Shown: one piece after another, positions 55,554 through 63,988 of the stretch
How positions within the stretch are numbered: the first letter of the stretch is position 1
Layout: the number at the start of each line of letters is the position of its first letter
Assembly: GCF_000348905.1 (NCBI RefSeq)
Contig: NZ_AOFT01000010.1
Location: forward strand, 61,005 to 125,004
Direction of reading: 5' to 3'
Source: Bhargavaea cecembensis DSE10
GTDB lineage: Bacteria > Bacillota > Bacilli > Bacillales_A > Planococcaceae
DNA length: 64,000 bases
Program-made: the position numbers and the translations under genes
The notes under the pieces: model-generated
Database searches by the model: none
The model's input: only the letters and a program-made list of their open reading frames with translations
Told to the model about the DNA's origin: nothing

Positions 55554-56159
55554 ATGGCTTTTAAATTGCCAGAACTTCCATACGCGTATGACGCGTTGGA
55601 GCCAAGCATCGACAAAGAAACAATGGAGATCCACCATACGAAACACCACAACACGTATGTAACAAACCTCAACGCTGCAGTTGAAGGAACGGATCTCGCT
55701 GAAAAATCGATCGAAGACGTTCTCCGCAACTTCGATTCCGTACCGGAAGACAAGAAAACCGCAGTCCGCAACAATGGCGGCGGACATGCAAACCACTCGC
55801 TCTTCTGGCAGATTCTTTCGCCAAACGGCGGCGGACAGCCATCCGGAGCGCTTGCTGAAGCGATCGACAAAAAGTTCGGCAGCTTCGACAAGTTCAAGGA
55901 AGAATTTGAAACAGCGGCAAAGGGCCGTTTCGGTTCCGGCTGGGCTTGGCTCGTTGTGAACAACGGTGAAGTCGAAGTCACATCCACTGCAAACCAGGAC
56001 TCTCCTCTTATGGAAGGCAAGACGCCTGTACTCGGACTTGATGTCTGGGAGCACGCGTACTACCTGAAGTATCAGAACCGCCGTCCGGAATATGCATCGG
56101 CATTCTGGAACGTTGTAAACTGGGAAGAAGTTTCCAAGCGTTACGAAGAAGCGAAGTAA
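55554..56159 (+). CDS. sodA: Superoxide dismutase (Mn/Fe type)
   Basis: A 201-residue Mn/Fe superoxide dismutase. Metal ligands are H27, H81, D163 and H167 (DVWEHAYY). [11 protein letters not shown] and the glutamine/glycine pattern fit the manganese form. It dismutates superoxide to hydrogen peroxide in the cytoplasm. ATG 55554 follows GGGAGGA; the longer frame from 55485 is in the leader. TTTGAA-16-GATAAT at 55484-55511 is a possible promoter. Codon use is strongly biased, as in a highly expressed gene. Confidence 0.97.
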   Translation: MAFKLPELPYAYDALEPSIDKETMEIHHTKHHNTYVTNLNAAVEGTDLAEKSIEDVLRNFDSVPEDKKTAVRNNGGGHANHSLFWQILSPNGGGQPSGALAEAIDKKFGSFDKFKEEFETAAKGRFGSGWAWLVVNNGEVEVTSTANQDSPLMEGKTPVLGLDVWEHAYYLKYQNRRPEYASAFWNVVNWEEVSKRYEEAK

Positions 56160-56199
56160 TCCGAACGCTCAGCCAAAAATTCCGGCTATGCCGGAAACC

Positions 56200-56241
56200 C
56201 CGCACACACCACGGGCGTCCCGTTGGTGTGTGCTTTTTTTG
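56200..56241 (+). terminator. Terminator after sodA
   Basis: GCACACACCA pairs with TGGTGTGTGC, with an inner CGGG/CCCG stem, then seven T residues. Confidence 0.9.
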
Positions 56242-56293
56242 TTGTTTTGCGGTACAATTTTCATAGAAATTTGCAGGGAAAGGGGGAAGCCGC

Positions 56294-58501
56294 GTGAACC
56301 GCCGCAGGCGATCCTCTAAGCAGGAAACACCCAGACAGAAACTTCGCAAGAACACGGCCTTCAGGATGAATGTCCTGTTCTTCACCATCTTCCTCTTATT
56401 TTCGGCGCTGGTACTCCGGCTGGGCTATCTCCAGATCGTTAAAGGCGAAGACTATAAGCGGGTGATCGAGCGTACAGAAGAGATCTCCGTAAATACGAGC
56501 GTCCCCCGCGGCAGGATCTATGACCGCAATGGGGAGATTCTGGTAGGGAACGATCCGAAGCGCGCGATCACCTATACGAAAAAGCAGTCCACCAAAACGG
56601 ATGAAATGCTTGAGGTCGCACGCGGTCTTGCCGCACTGATCGAGAAGGATGCGGAAGATGTCACCATGCGTGATAAGAAGGACTTCTGGATCCTCCTAAA
56701 TAAGGACGAGGCTTACGACCGAGTATCCGACAAAGAAAAGCAGGCGATCAATTCGGATGAAACGAAAACCAAAACCGAACGCCAGCGGGAGCTGGACAGC
56801 CTGGTGCGCGACAAGATCACGGAAGAAGACCTGAATGCAATGACCGCAGAAGAGCTTGAAGTTCTTGCCATCTACAGGGAAATGTCGTCAGGCTATAATT
56901 ACTCGCCGCAGATCATCAAAAGCGGTGATGTGACACCGGAAGAGTATGCGCGGGTATCCGAACGGCTCCATGAGCTTCCGGGCGTCAATACGACGACGGA
57001 CTGGGAGCGTGTGAAGAACTCCGACCTGGCGATCCTTGGACAGACGACCACTCCAAAAATGGGTCTTCCCTCGGATAAGCTGGACTACTTCCTGGCCAGG
57101 GGCTATTCAAGAAATGACCGGGTGGGCAGGAGCTTCATTGAGGAGCAGTATGAGTCTGTCCTCCAGGGACAAAAGACGATCGCGAAAAACATCACCGACA
57201 AGGCGGGCAATGTCCTCGAGACCGTTCCCGTCCAAGAAGGGCAGCCGGGCAAGGACCTGGTGCTGACCATCGACAATGAGCTCCAGAGAAAGGCGGAGGA
57301 AGTTGTTTCCCGCCACGTTCTTTCCATTAAAAACGGAAGGAACGCCCAGATGTTCGACCGGATCTTCTTCGTCATGTTGGACCCGAACAACGGTGAAATT
57401 CTTTCCATGGTCGGCAAACAGGCATATTTTGACGAAGAATCAGGCGCGTATAAGGTCCGTGACCGCACGTTCGGCACTTACCAGGACGCATACGAGGCCG
57501 GATCGACTGTCAAGATGGCAACCATCCTGGCGGGCTACCAGCACGGAGCGGTAAACGTCGGACAGACGATGATCGATGCCCCGATGTATTTCAGGGGGAC
57601 GAACCCGAAACGGTCGCTGTTTAACTGGTACAGCAGCATCCCCGTCAATGACATCACCGCCATCACCCGATCGTCCAACGTTTATATGTGGAAGATTGCC
57701 ATTGCTCTCGGAGGCGGAACATATGTCCGAAACGGCCCGCTCGCAATCGATTCCCAGGCGATCGACCGTTTCCGCCATTCATTCTCCTCATTCGGCCTCG
57801 GTGTGGAGACCGGAATCGATCTGCCGGACGAAGCGGCCGGGCAGCATCCATCCAATCCGACCTCAAGCAACGTTCTCGACTTTGCCATCGGACAGTTCGA
57901 TACCTATACGACGATGCAGCTGGCCCAATACGTCGCAACGATTGCAAACGGCGGATACCGTGTGGCACCGCGTGTCGTCAAGGAAATCCGAGAACCGTCT
58001 CCGGACGGCAAGACGCTCGGTCCGATCGCAACCGAGATGCCGGTTAAATACCTGAACCGCATCAGCAACTCTGACAGCCAGATCGAGCGGATGAAGCAGG
58101 CGATGTATACGGTCTACTACAACCCGCGCGGAACCGCGTACTCCACTTTCAAAGATACGGAAGGCTACAAGGCGGCAGGCAAGACGGGAACGGCCGAGCG
58201 TAATTACTATGAAGCGGACCGGAACGATCCCTGGTTCGGCAAGCCGACCGTCAACGTCTCGCACGTCGGGTTCGCGCCTTACGAGGACCCGGAGATCGCC
58301 TATGCGGTCCTTGCTCCCAACGTTTCGTCAAACACCGGCATCATTCCGCACCCGAACAACGAAATTGCGCGCGAAATGACCGATTTCTACTTTGAACTCA
58401 AACAGCAGCGGATCGAAAACGGACAGGCTGGGGCCAATACGGAGGGCACATTAAAGGAGTCCTCTGACGGAACCGTCATCCGGGAGGGCGAAGAGGAATG
58501 A
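56294..58501 (+). CDS. pbpA: Class B penicillin-binding protein (PBP2/PbpA type)
   Basis: A 735-residue peptidoglycan transpeptidase. One N-terminal membrane helix (about residues 25-46), a dimerisation domain with RGRIYDRNGEILV (about 72-84), then the transpeptidase domain: the active-site serine S404 in STVK (S404-K407), S460-S461-N462 and K630-T-G. Long insertions rich in charged residues lie in 95-230, as in Bacillus PbpA/PBP2A, which supports cell elongation. The start is GTG at 56294 after AAAGGGGGA. It corresponds in position to the yqgF gene of B. subtilis. Confidence 0.93.
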   Translation: MNRRRRSSKQETPRQKLRKNTAFRMNVLFFTIFLLFSALVLRLGYLQIVKGEDYKRVIERTEEISVNTSVPRGRIYDRNGEILVGNDPKRAITYTKKQSTKTDEMLEVARGLAALIEKDAEDVTMRDKKDFWILLNKDEAYDRVSDKEKQAINSDETKTKTERQRELDSLVRDKITEEDLNAMTAEELEVLAIYREMSSGYNYSPQIIKSGDVTPEEYARVSERLHELPGVNTTTDWERVKNSDLAILGQTTTPKMGLPSDKLDYFLARGYSRNDRVGRSFIEEQYESVLQGQKTIAKNITDKAGNVLETVPVQEGQPGKDLVLTIDNELQRKAEEVVSRHVLSIKNGRNAQMFDRIFFVMLDPNNGEILSMVGKQAYFDEESGAYKVRDRTFGTYQDAYEAGSTVKMATILAGYQHGAVNVGQTMIDAPMYFRGTNPKRSLFNWYSSIPVNDITAITRSSNVYMWKIAIALGGGTYVRNGPLAIDSQAIDRFRHSFSSFGLGVETGIDLPDEAAGQHPSNPTSSNVLDFAIGQFDTYTTMQLAQYVATIANGGYRVAPRVVKEIREPSPDGKTLGPIATEMPVKYLNRISNSDSQIERMKQAMYTVYYNPRGTAYSTFKDTEGYKAAGKTGTAERNYYEADRNDPWFGKPTVNVSHVGFAPYEDPEIAYAVLAPNVSSNTGIIPHPNNEIAREMTDFYFELKQQRIENGQAGANTEGTLKESSDGTVIREGEEE

Positions 58502-58505
58502 CCCA

Positions 58506-58536
58506 GAGGCCGGGCTGCCGTAAAGGTGCCCGGCCC
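58506..58536 (+). terminator. Hairpin after pbpA
   Basis: GGCCGGGC (58508-58515) and GCCCGGCC (58528-58535). The following sequence is CTTGCC, a poor T-tract; a second small hairpin, CGGCACT/AGTGCCG, follows at 58545-58565. Confidence 0.55.
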
Positions 58537-58583
58537 TTGCCTCCGGCACTGAAAAAAAGTGCCGTAAACCGCAGATTCTTTAG

Positions 58584-58611
58584 TGGACATCGTCACGGCT
58601 TGTGCTATAAT
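58584..58611 (+). promoter_or_regulatory. Sigma-A promoter of rpmG
   Basis: TGGACA (58584-58589), 16 bases, TATAAT (58606-58611), with TG one base upstream (extended -10). Confidence 0.75.
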
Positions 58612-58685
58612 GGAACAGTCGTATAAATCATGCTCACTTTACATGCTCAAACATTTCTATCCTGTATGAGTGGGAGGGGAACCGA

Positions 58686-58835
58686 ATGCGCGTTAATGTA
58701 ACTCTTGCTTGCACTGAATGCGGCGAGCGCAACTATATCACGACTAAAAACAAGCGGACCAATCCGGAACGCATTGAAATGAAAAAGTATTGCTCACGTG
58801 ATAACAAACAGACTCTGCACCGCGAAACGAAGTAA
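58686..58835 (+). CDS. rpmG: 50S ribosomal protein L33
   Basis: A 49-residue L33: [35 protein letters not shown], then [12 protein letters not shown]. It has C9, C12 and C36, and aspartate where the fourth zinc cysteine would be, the partial-cysteine form also seen in B. subtilis RpmGA. GAGGGGAAC precedes ATG 58686. It is placed between pbpA and the folate cyclo-ligase, as in B. subtilis. Confidence 0.95.
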   Translation: MRVNVTLACTECGERNYITTKNKRTNPERIEMKKYCSRDNKQTLHRETK

Positions 58836-58843
58836 GCGGATCC

Positions 58844-58873
58844 TGCCAAAACCGGTACCGGTTTTGGTTTTTT
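58844..58873 (+). terminator. Terminator after rpmG
   Basis: CCAAAACCGG, TA, CCGGTTTTGG, then TTTTTT. It ends 20 bases before the next start codon. Confidence 0.9.
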
Positions 58874-58893
58874 CATTGAAGGGGGTTTCTGTG

Positions 58894-59484
58894 ATGGATA
58901 AAAAGGCGATCCGAAAGAACATACTCGATGCATTGGGTTCGATGGAGCCTGAAGCTTATGCTGCCCGGAGCCTGGAGGCCATCCAGCGGCTCAGGACCGA
59001 CTCCAGGTATAAAGAAGCCGGCACGATCGGTGTCACCATCTCAAGATTTCCGGAACTCGATACCAGGCCGCTGGTCGAAGCTGCCTGGGAAGACGGGAAG
59101 CGGGTGGCTGCGCCGAAATGCTCACCGTCCGACTGGAGCATGCAGTTCCGCTACATCCGCTCCTATGAAGAGCTGGAAACCGTCTACATGGACCTTTTGG
59201 AACCTGCTGAAGACAGGACTTCTCCCGCAGGAAAAGAGGAAATCGATCTTCTGATTGTTCCGGGTGTTGCTTATTCGGAGTCCGGCTACCGCGTCGGATT
59301 CGGGGGCGGCTACTATGACCGCTATCTGACGCAGTTCGCCGGGGACAGGGTCTCCCTTGCGTTCGAGGAGCAGCTTTGCGGGGAAGTGCCGGTTGAACCC
59401 CATGATATCCCTGTGGACAGTATCTTCACGGAACGCCGCATGATCGACTGCAGGGGAGGGGCGGAGGATGGAAACCGTCTATGA
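58894..59484 (+). CDS. yqgN: 5-formyltetrahydrofolate cyclo-ligase
   Basis: A 196-residue enzyme that converts 5-formyl-THF to 5,10-methenyl-THF using ATP. The N-terminal KKAIRKN, the middle LIVPGVAYSESGYRVGFGGGYYDRYL with the ATP-binding GFGGGYYDR (about residues 141-149), and the end EPHDIPVDSIFTE are family hallmarks. ATG 58894 is preceded by GAAGGGGG; a frame open from 58798 runs back into rpmG and is not used. It overlaps yqgQ by 17 bases. Confidence 0.94.
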   Translation: MDKKAIRKNILDALGSMEPEAYAARSLEAIQRLRTDSRYKEAGTIGVTISRFPELDTRPLVEAAWEDGKRVAAPKCSPSDWSMQFRYIRSYEELETVYMDLLEPAEDRTSPAGKEEIDLLIVPGVAYSESGYRVGFGGGYYDRYLTQFAGDRVSLAFEEQLCGEVPVEPHDIPVDSIFTERRMIDCRGGAEDGNRL

Positions 59485-59647
59485 CGTGATGCAGCTGTTG
59501 AAGCGTTTCGGGACGTTCGTCTATACCGGAGACCGGAATGCAGATCTCATCCTTCTGGAGATGGAGGTCCGTCAGTTGCACGACAACGGCCTGATCACAC
59601 AGAGGGAATTCACGGAATCCCTGCTGATCCTGAGAAGAGGAAAATAA
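59468..59647 (+). CDS. yqgQ: DUF910 protein YqgQ
   Basis: A 59-residue protein: METVYDVMQLLKRFGTF, VYTGDRNADLILLEMEV, ending in LLILRRGK. It matches B. subtilis YqgQ (DUF910), a small three-helix protein proposed to bind single-stranded nucleic acid. The ATG at 59468 lies within the end of yqgN and follows GCGGAGG. In B. subtilis gluP precedes and glcK follows; neither is here. Confidence 0.88.
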   Translation: METVYDVMQLLKRFGTFVYTGDRNADLILLEMEVRQLHDNGLITQREFTESLLILRRGK

Positions 59648-59707
59648 TCCCGGTTCCGATATTCGGGTCTATGGAAGTATTAAGAATTTATGAACTTCGG
59701 TTTACAA

Positions 59708-59734
59708 TGAAACCATATGACGTTTACATCCGTC
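59708..59734 (+). promoter_or_regulatory. ECF (sigma-M-like) promoter of the LTA synthase gene
   Basis: TGAAAC (59708-59713), 17 bases, CGTC (59731-59734) is the known sigma-M-type pattern. A TACAAT at 59703-59708 with TTAAGA 17 bases upstream could be an overlapping sigma-A promoter. TATGACG/CGTCATA arms lie in the same stretch. Confidence 0.65.
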
Positions 59735-59834
59735 ATAAATAGGGTACTCGGATTTGAGCAGTCATGAGTTTGTCTTCATACCATTCAATTATCCTGCCAA
59801 ACCGGGAATCCGACCAGAAAGGGGTTAGCCAGAC

Positions 59835-61739
59835 GTGGCAAATACGAAAAGGCCAAAACTCCTGCTGCTGCTCGCAATTGCAGTAGTAGCATCATGGCTC
59901 AAAACATATATCACTTACAAAACCAGCTTCAATATGGCAATCGACAACGTGATGCAGGAATTTATCCTGTTCATCAATCCGCTCTGCTTCCTGCTCTTCA
60001 TCTATGGTTTCTCCATGTACATGAAGACATGGAAAGGAACCGTGAGATATCTGCTGATTTCGAGCACGATCATGACGATCGTTCTGTATGCGAACGTCGT
60101 GTTCTACAGATTCTACAGCGATTTCATCACGCTTCCGGTCCTGTTCCAGACAAATAACTTCGGAGACCTCGGATCTTCCGTTCTCTCGAGCCTGAGGATC
60201 CATGACCCGCTTTACTTTGCGGATATACTGATCATCTGGTTTGCGGCGAAAAAGCTCGGCGAACCTGCAGTCAAGGCGGCGGTCCGCCCGATGTTCCGCA
60301 GACTGTACTTCGTGGGCACCGCGGCACTGCTTGTCCTGAACCTCGGTCTCGCCGAGACGGAGCGGCCGCAGCTTCTTACCCGAAGCTTTGACCGGGAACT
60401 GCTCGTGAAGAACCTGGGGATGTACAACTACCATCTCTATGACATCTACATCCAGACAAAATCCCATGCACAGCGTGCGCTGGCCGACGGCACCGAGCTG
60501 ACTGAGATCGAGAACTACACATCCGCCAACCATGCCGAACCGGACCCTGAGATGTTCGGTGTGGCAGAAGGCCGAAATGTCATTGCGATCTCGATGGAGT
60601 CACTCCAGACCTTCGTGATCAACAACGACATGAATGGCCATGAGGTCACGCCGTTCCTGAACAGCCTGACAAAAGACAAGGATACTTTCTACTTCCCGAA
60701 CTTCTACCATCAGACCGGTCTCGGGAAGACATCCGACTCCGAGTTCATCGTAGAGAACTCGCTTTATCCGCTGAGCGGCGGGGCGGTGTTCTTCACTCAT
60801 GGCGGTAACACGTATAACTCGATGGCTGAGAAGCTCGGGGACAACGGTTACTACACCAACGTCATGCACCCAAACGGAAAAAGCTTCTGGAACCGGGACA
60901 TGATGTATCAGGCGCTTAATATCGACCACTTCTACGACATTGAGAGCTACACGGTCGGTGAAGGAGAGGCAGTAAACTGGGGAATGAAAGACATTCCGTT
61001 CTTTGAACAGTCTGCGGATATAATGGCAGAGATGCCGCAGCCGTTTTATTCCCGGATGATCACGCTCACGAACCATTATCCGTTCACGCTTGATGAAGAG
61101 GACAAGTTGATTCCGGAATATGATTCAAATTCGAGAACACTGAACCGTTATTTCCAGGCGGTCCGCTATATGGATGAAGCTCTGAAAAGCTTGTTCGAGG
61201 ACCTGAAGGAAAAAGGGCTCTACGACAATTCCATCATTGTCATGTACGGAGACCACTATGGCATCTCCGAAAACCACAACAAGGCGATGAGCAAGTACCT
61301 CGGTGAAGAGGTTACGCCGCTTGTATCCGCCGAACTCCAGAAGGTGCCGATGTTCATCCACATCCCGGGCTACGGCCAAGGGGAAACCGTGGAAACACTC
61401 GCGGGACAGATTGACCTCCGCCCGACACTGCTGCACCTCATGGGGATCGATACGAAGGAAGACCTGCAGTTCGGCACGGATATCTTCTCGCCGGAGCACG
61501 ATGAATTCGTCATCTTCCGTGACGGCCGTTTCATCACTCCGGAAAACATCTATGCCGGAGAAATGTGCTATGACCTTTCCACAAGGGAAGCCGGAGACCC
61601 GGCTGCCTGCGAGGAGGGCATGCAAAAAGTCCAGCAGGAGCTGAAGTATTCGGATATGATCATCAACGGTGACTTGCTGAGATTTTATAGGAATCAGCCG
61701 GTTTCGGGGCAGGAAACAGAACTGCGCGAAGCCGATTGA
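59835..61739 (+). CDS. ltaS: Lipoteichoic acid synthase family protein (LtaS/YqgS)
   Basis: A 634-residue polyglycerolphosphate synthase. Five N-terminal membrane helices (about residues 8-170) are followed by an extracellular sulphatase-fold domain. The catalytic threonine is T299 in GKTSDSEF; metal ligands lie in the ISMESLQ glutamate near 255 and the YGDHYG segment near 474. It polymerises glycerol-phosphate from phosphatidylglycerol into lipoteichoic acid; the domain may be released after an Ala-x-Ala type cut near residue 215-220. The start is GTG 59835 after AAAGGGG. Orthology to B. subtilis YqgS is supported by position. Confidence 0.92.
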   Translation: MANTKRPKLLLLLAIAVVASWLKTYITYKTSFNMAIDNVMQEFILFINPLCFLLFIYGFSMYMKTWKGTVRYLLISSTIMTIVLYANVVFYRFYSDFITLPVLFQTNNFGDLGSSVLSSLRIHDPLYFADILIIWFAAKKLGEPAVKAAVRPMFRRLYFVGTAALLVLNLGLAETERPQLLTRSFDRELLVKNLGMYNYHLYDIYIQTKSHAQRALADGTELTEIENYTSANHAEPDPEMFGVAEGRNVIAISMESLQTFVINNDMNGHEVTPFLNSLTKDKDTFYFPNFYHQTGLGKTSDSEFIVENSLYPLSGGAVFFTHGGNTYNSMAEKLGDNGYYTNVMHPNGKSFWNRDMMYQALNIDHFYDIESYTVGEGEAVNWGMKDIPFFEQSADIMAEMPQPFYSRMITLTNHYPFTLDEEDKLIPEYDSNSRTLNRYFQAVRYMDEALKSLFEDLKEKGLYDNSIIVMYGDHYGISENHNKAMSKYLGEEVTPLVSAELQKVPMFIHIPGYGQGETVETLAGQIDLRPTLLHLMGIDTKEDLQFGTDIFSPEHDEFVIFRDGRFITPENIYAGEMCYDLSTREAGDPAACEEGMQKVQQELKYSDMIINGDLLRFYRNQPVSGQETELREAD

Positions 61740-61742
61740 CCG

Positions 61743-61781
61743 GAAGCCTGTGCGGAACAAAAGCCGCACAGGCTTTTTTAC
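61743..61781 (+). terminator. Terminator after ltaS
   Basis: GCCTGTGCGG (61746-61755) and CCGCACAGGC (61764-61773), then TTTTTT. Confidence 0.92.
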
Positions 61782-61815
61782 ATCACGACAAGATATAGGG
61801 GGGCTAGGGGAGATG

Positions 61816-62892
61816 ATGAGGACCTGGAAGGTTGCGGCTGTTCTCGCCATCATCTTGGCGGCAGCCGGTTGTGCACCTGAGGAAGACGCACGGCCCGCAC
61901 AGGATGAAACGGCTGATGGAACAGAAGATCCTGCAGAGGTTCCCCGCATCAGTTCTGATATCGGGGAGGATCCGCAAGTCATGGGCTTTGACGCGCGAGG
62001 CAGGATCCTGGCCATCTCTTCCGGAGAAACGGGAGGTTCCGTCCTGTACGCGGTCGATCCGGACAAAGGCACAGCCGAAGAAATTGTCCGTACGGAGCTC
62101 ATGATCACCGAAGCGGAAAGCCATCCGTCCGGCCGGCTGTTGCTCAGGCTTGATGCCGGTGAGGGAGAGGCCCATCTGAGGCTGGTCGGTGAAGGTACTG
62201 CCAAGGAAGACTTGATCGTTGAATCCCACGATATCGCCTGGTCCTGGAACCCTGATGACTGGACGGAGCTGTATGTGACGGCCTTTGATGAGAACTGGGC
62301 CTTTGATGTATTTCTTGCCGATGCATCATCAGGTGCACTGGAGGCAGTGGAGAATGCCGGGCCATTCCCGGTGTGGACCGAGGCAGGTGAAGTGATCGAG
62401 ATTATCGATGACGGCGACCTTGCGGATGGAGGGACACTCGTGGATGGAAGCGGAACCGTGATGGCGGAGAATGTGCTGGAATTCTCCACGGACGGCAAGA
62501 TGTTCGCCATAGCAAAAGCCGCAGGCGACGGCAGCATCGACTACATGGTCGGCAACGGTAAAGCCGAATGGCTGCCGGTCTTGAGTATTCCGGCAGGGAA
62601 TCAGTGGATCGGGCTTCTCCCCGCCGAAATTGAACCGGCCGGACCCGGAAGGTTTGCGACTCTGCTGCCGGCGGAGCTGGATGCCATGGAGGGGGTTACG
62701 GCTTGGCAGCCGGCAGTGATTTCAACCCGGGGCATCCGGAAATCATCGGTGCTTGTCGATTCTCCTGTCATGACCTGCTCTCCCGAGACTTCTGTCTGCC
62801 TGTCGGGCTCGATGGGTGAGATGCTATTCGATACAGCCGAAGGCACGGTTGTCAATTGGATTGAACAACTAAAAGGCGATTCCGGAAATTGA
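61816..62892 (+). CDS. yqgU: Lipoprotein with beta-propeller-like domain (YqgU)
   Basis: A 358-residue predicted lipoprotein. The signal peptide ends in LAAAGC, a lipobox with the modified cysteine near residue 19, followed by an acidic linker. The rest is a run of short strand-rich repeats (MGFDARGRILAIS, AESHPSGRLLLRL, AWSWNPDDW, VLEFSTDGKMFAIA) consistent with a six-bladed propeller as in YqgU. Two cysteines near the C-terminus (CSPETSVC) could form a disulphide. It follows ltaS as in B. subtilis. The start is ATG 61816 or 61813. Function unknown; surface location likely. Confidence 0.8.
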   Translation: MRTWKVAAVLAIILAAAGCAPEEDARPAQDETADGTEDPAEVPRISSDIGEDPQVMGFDARGRILAISSGETGGSVLYAVDPDKGTAEEIVRTELMITEAESHPSGRLLLRLDAGEGEAHLRLVGEGTAKEDLIVESHDIAWSWNPDDWTELYVTAFDENWAFDVFLADASSGALEAVENAGPFPVWTEAGEVIEIIDDGDLADGGTLVDGSGTVMAENVLEFSTDGKMFAIAKAAGDGSIDYMVGNGKAEWLPVLSIPAGNQWIGLLPAEIEPAGPGRFATLLPAELDAMEGVTAWQPAVISTRGIRKSSVLVDSPVMTCSPETSVCLSGSMGEMLFDTAEGTVVNWIEQLKGDSGN

Positions 62893-62910
62893 CCGGAATC
62901 GCCTTTTTTC
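62871..62910 (+). terminator. Terminator after yqgU
   Basis: AAGGCGATTCCGG and CCGGAATCGCCTT, then a T-run; the last codons of yqgU lie in the stem. Confidence 0.9.
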
Positions 62911-62930
62911 GTCATAGGGTTAACCAAGCG

Positions 62931-62962
62931 AAAGGGCCGGCGTATATGCCGGCCCTTTTTGG
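62931..62962. terminator. Second hairpin between yqgU and yqgW
   Basis: AAAGGGCCGGC, GTATAT, GCCGGCCCTTT, with T-runs on both sides; probably ends yqgW transcripts as well. Confidence 0.8.
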
Positions 62963-62965
62963 GAA

Positions 62966-63145
62966 TCAGTGTAGTGTTGGCGGGTAGCCCTGGAATACGA
63001 TCGTCAGGACGACAAAGGCCCCGAAAACGACAAATGCAGCCAGATTAAAAAGGATGCTCAGGATATTCCGTTCCTTAAATGCCTGGACTGTTCCGATTGC
63101 CGCAAAAATCGCGATCAACCCGAAAATAACCATCAATAAGTTCAT
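62966..63145 (-). CDS. yqgW: DUF2759 small membrane protein YqgW
   Basis: A 59-residue protein with two hydrophobic segments (about residues 2-20 and 30-50) separated by a short charged turn (QAFKERN), ending GYPPTLH. The turn and GYPxxH tail match B. subtilis YqgW (DUF2759), which lies in the same place next to yqgX. AAGGAG precedes ATG 63145. Function unknown. Confidence 0.85.
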   Translation of the reverse strand: MNLLMVIFGLIAIFAAIGTVQAFKERNILSILFNLAAFVVFGAFVVLTIVFQGYPPTLH

Positions 63146-63284
63146 CGGTGACACTCCTTCTGACAATGAGTCCGATAATGATACAGATCACGTATAAACT
63201 CCTCTTCTATTGTAAAGAAAGCCCCCACATTTGTCGAGCGTTATTCGTGTCGAATATTTGAACACCACGTGTCAGGCCTCATGC

Positions 63285-63290
63285 TATAAT
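63285..63290 (+). promoter_or_regulatory. Extended -10 promoter of yqgX
   Basis: TG-C-TATAAT; no good -35 is seen, as is common with extended -10 promoters. The start codon is 22 bases downstream. Confidence 0.55.
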
Positions 63291-63311
63291 GGGCACGGGG
63301 TGATTCGACAA

Positions 63312-63950
63312 ATGATCAAATTCCACAGTTATCCGCTCGGCCCGCTCCAGACGAATTGCTATATTGCGGAGGCGGACTCCGGAGAATGCCTGATCTTCGA
63401 TCCCGGAGAGGAAGCCGGGAAGCTTATCAGTGAAATCGGGAAACTTCAATTGCGTCCCGCCGCAATTTACCTGACCCATGCCCACTTCGACCATATCGGC
63501 GCTGTGGAGGCGATCCGGACCCGCTACGGCATTCCGGTCCATCTCCATCAGGAAGAGCAGGATTGGCTCGGAGACCCGATGCTGAACGGTTCCGGACGAT
63601 ACGCGGATCTCCCGGATATCCGGACAGCGGCACCGGACTCGCTGATCCAAGGGGACGGAGAACGGACAGAAGGTCCCTTCAGGCTCAGAACATTGCATGT
63701 TCCCGGCCATTCTCCCGGCAGCGTCGCCTTTTATTTTGAAAGAGAAGGGACGCTGGTCGGAGGGGATGCACTGTTCCGCATGAGCATCGGCAGGACAGAC
63801 CTGCCGGGCGGCGATCACGAAACGCTGCTGAACTCAATCCGGGAAAAGCTGCTTGCATTGCCCGACAACACCACTGTGCTGCCGGGACATATGGGACCGA
63901 CCACGATCGGTGATGAAAAGCGGATGAATCCGTTTCTTGCCGAAATGTGA
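63312..63950 (+). CDS. yqgX: Metallo-beta-lactamase fold hydrolase YqgX (glyoxalase II-like)
   Basis: A 212-residue MBL-fold hydrolase. The zinc motif THAHFDH gives H56, H58, D60 and H61; further ligands are in VPGHSPGSV (near residue 136), GGDALF and the final LPGHMGPTT. It resembles the glyoxalase II group (thioester hydrolysis, e.g. S-lactoylglutathione or S-lactoyl-bacillithiol), but the substrate is not proven. ATG 63312 follows GGGGTGA. It is the last gene in the window. Confidence 0.9.
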   Translation: MIKFHSYPLGPLQTNCYIAEADSGECLIFDPGEEAGKLISEIGKLQLRPAAIYLTHAHFDHIGAVEAIRTRYGIPVHLHQEEQDWLGDPMLNGSGRYADLPDIRTAAPDSLIQGDGERTEGPFRLRTLHVPGHSPGSVAFYFEREGTLVGGDALFRMSIGRTDLPGGDHETLLNSIREKLLALPDNTTVLPGHMGPTTIGDEKRMNPFLAEM

Positions 63951-63956
63951 CGAACA

Positions 63957-63988
63957 TAAAAAAACAGCCATGGCGACTGTTTTTTTTA
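63957..63988 (+). terminator. Terminator after yqgX
   Basis: AAAAACAG and CTGTTTTT arms around a short loop containing CCATGG, followed by a long T-run. Confidence 0.85.

Noticed and set aside
61125..62537. A 470-codon minus-strand frame opposite ltaS and yqgU
   Set aside because: Serine/proline-rich shadow with no ribosome site; it crosses the ltaS terminator.
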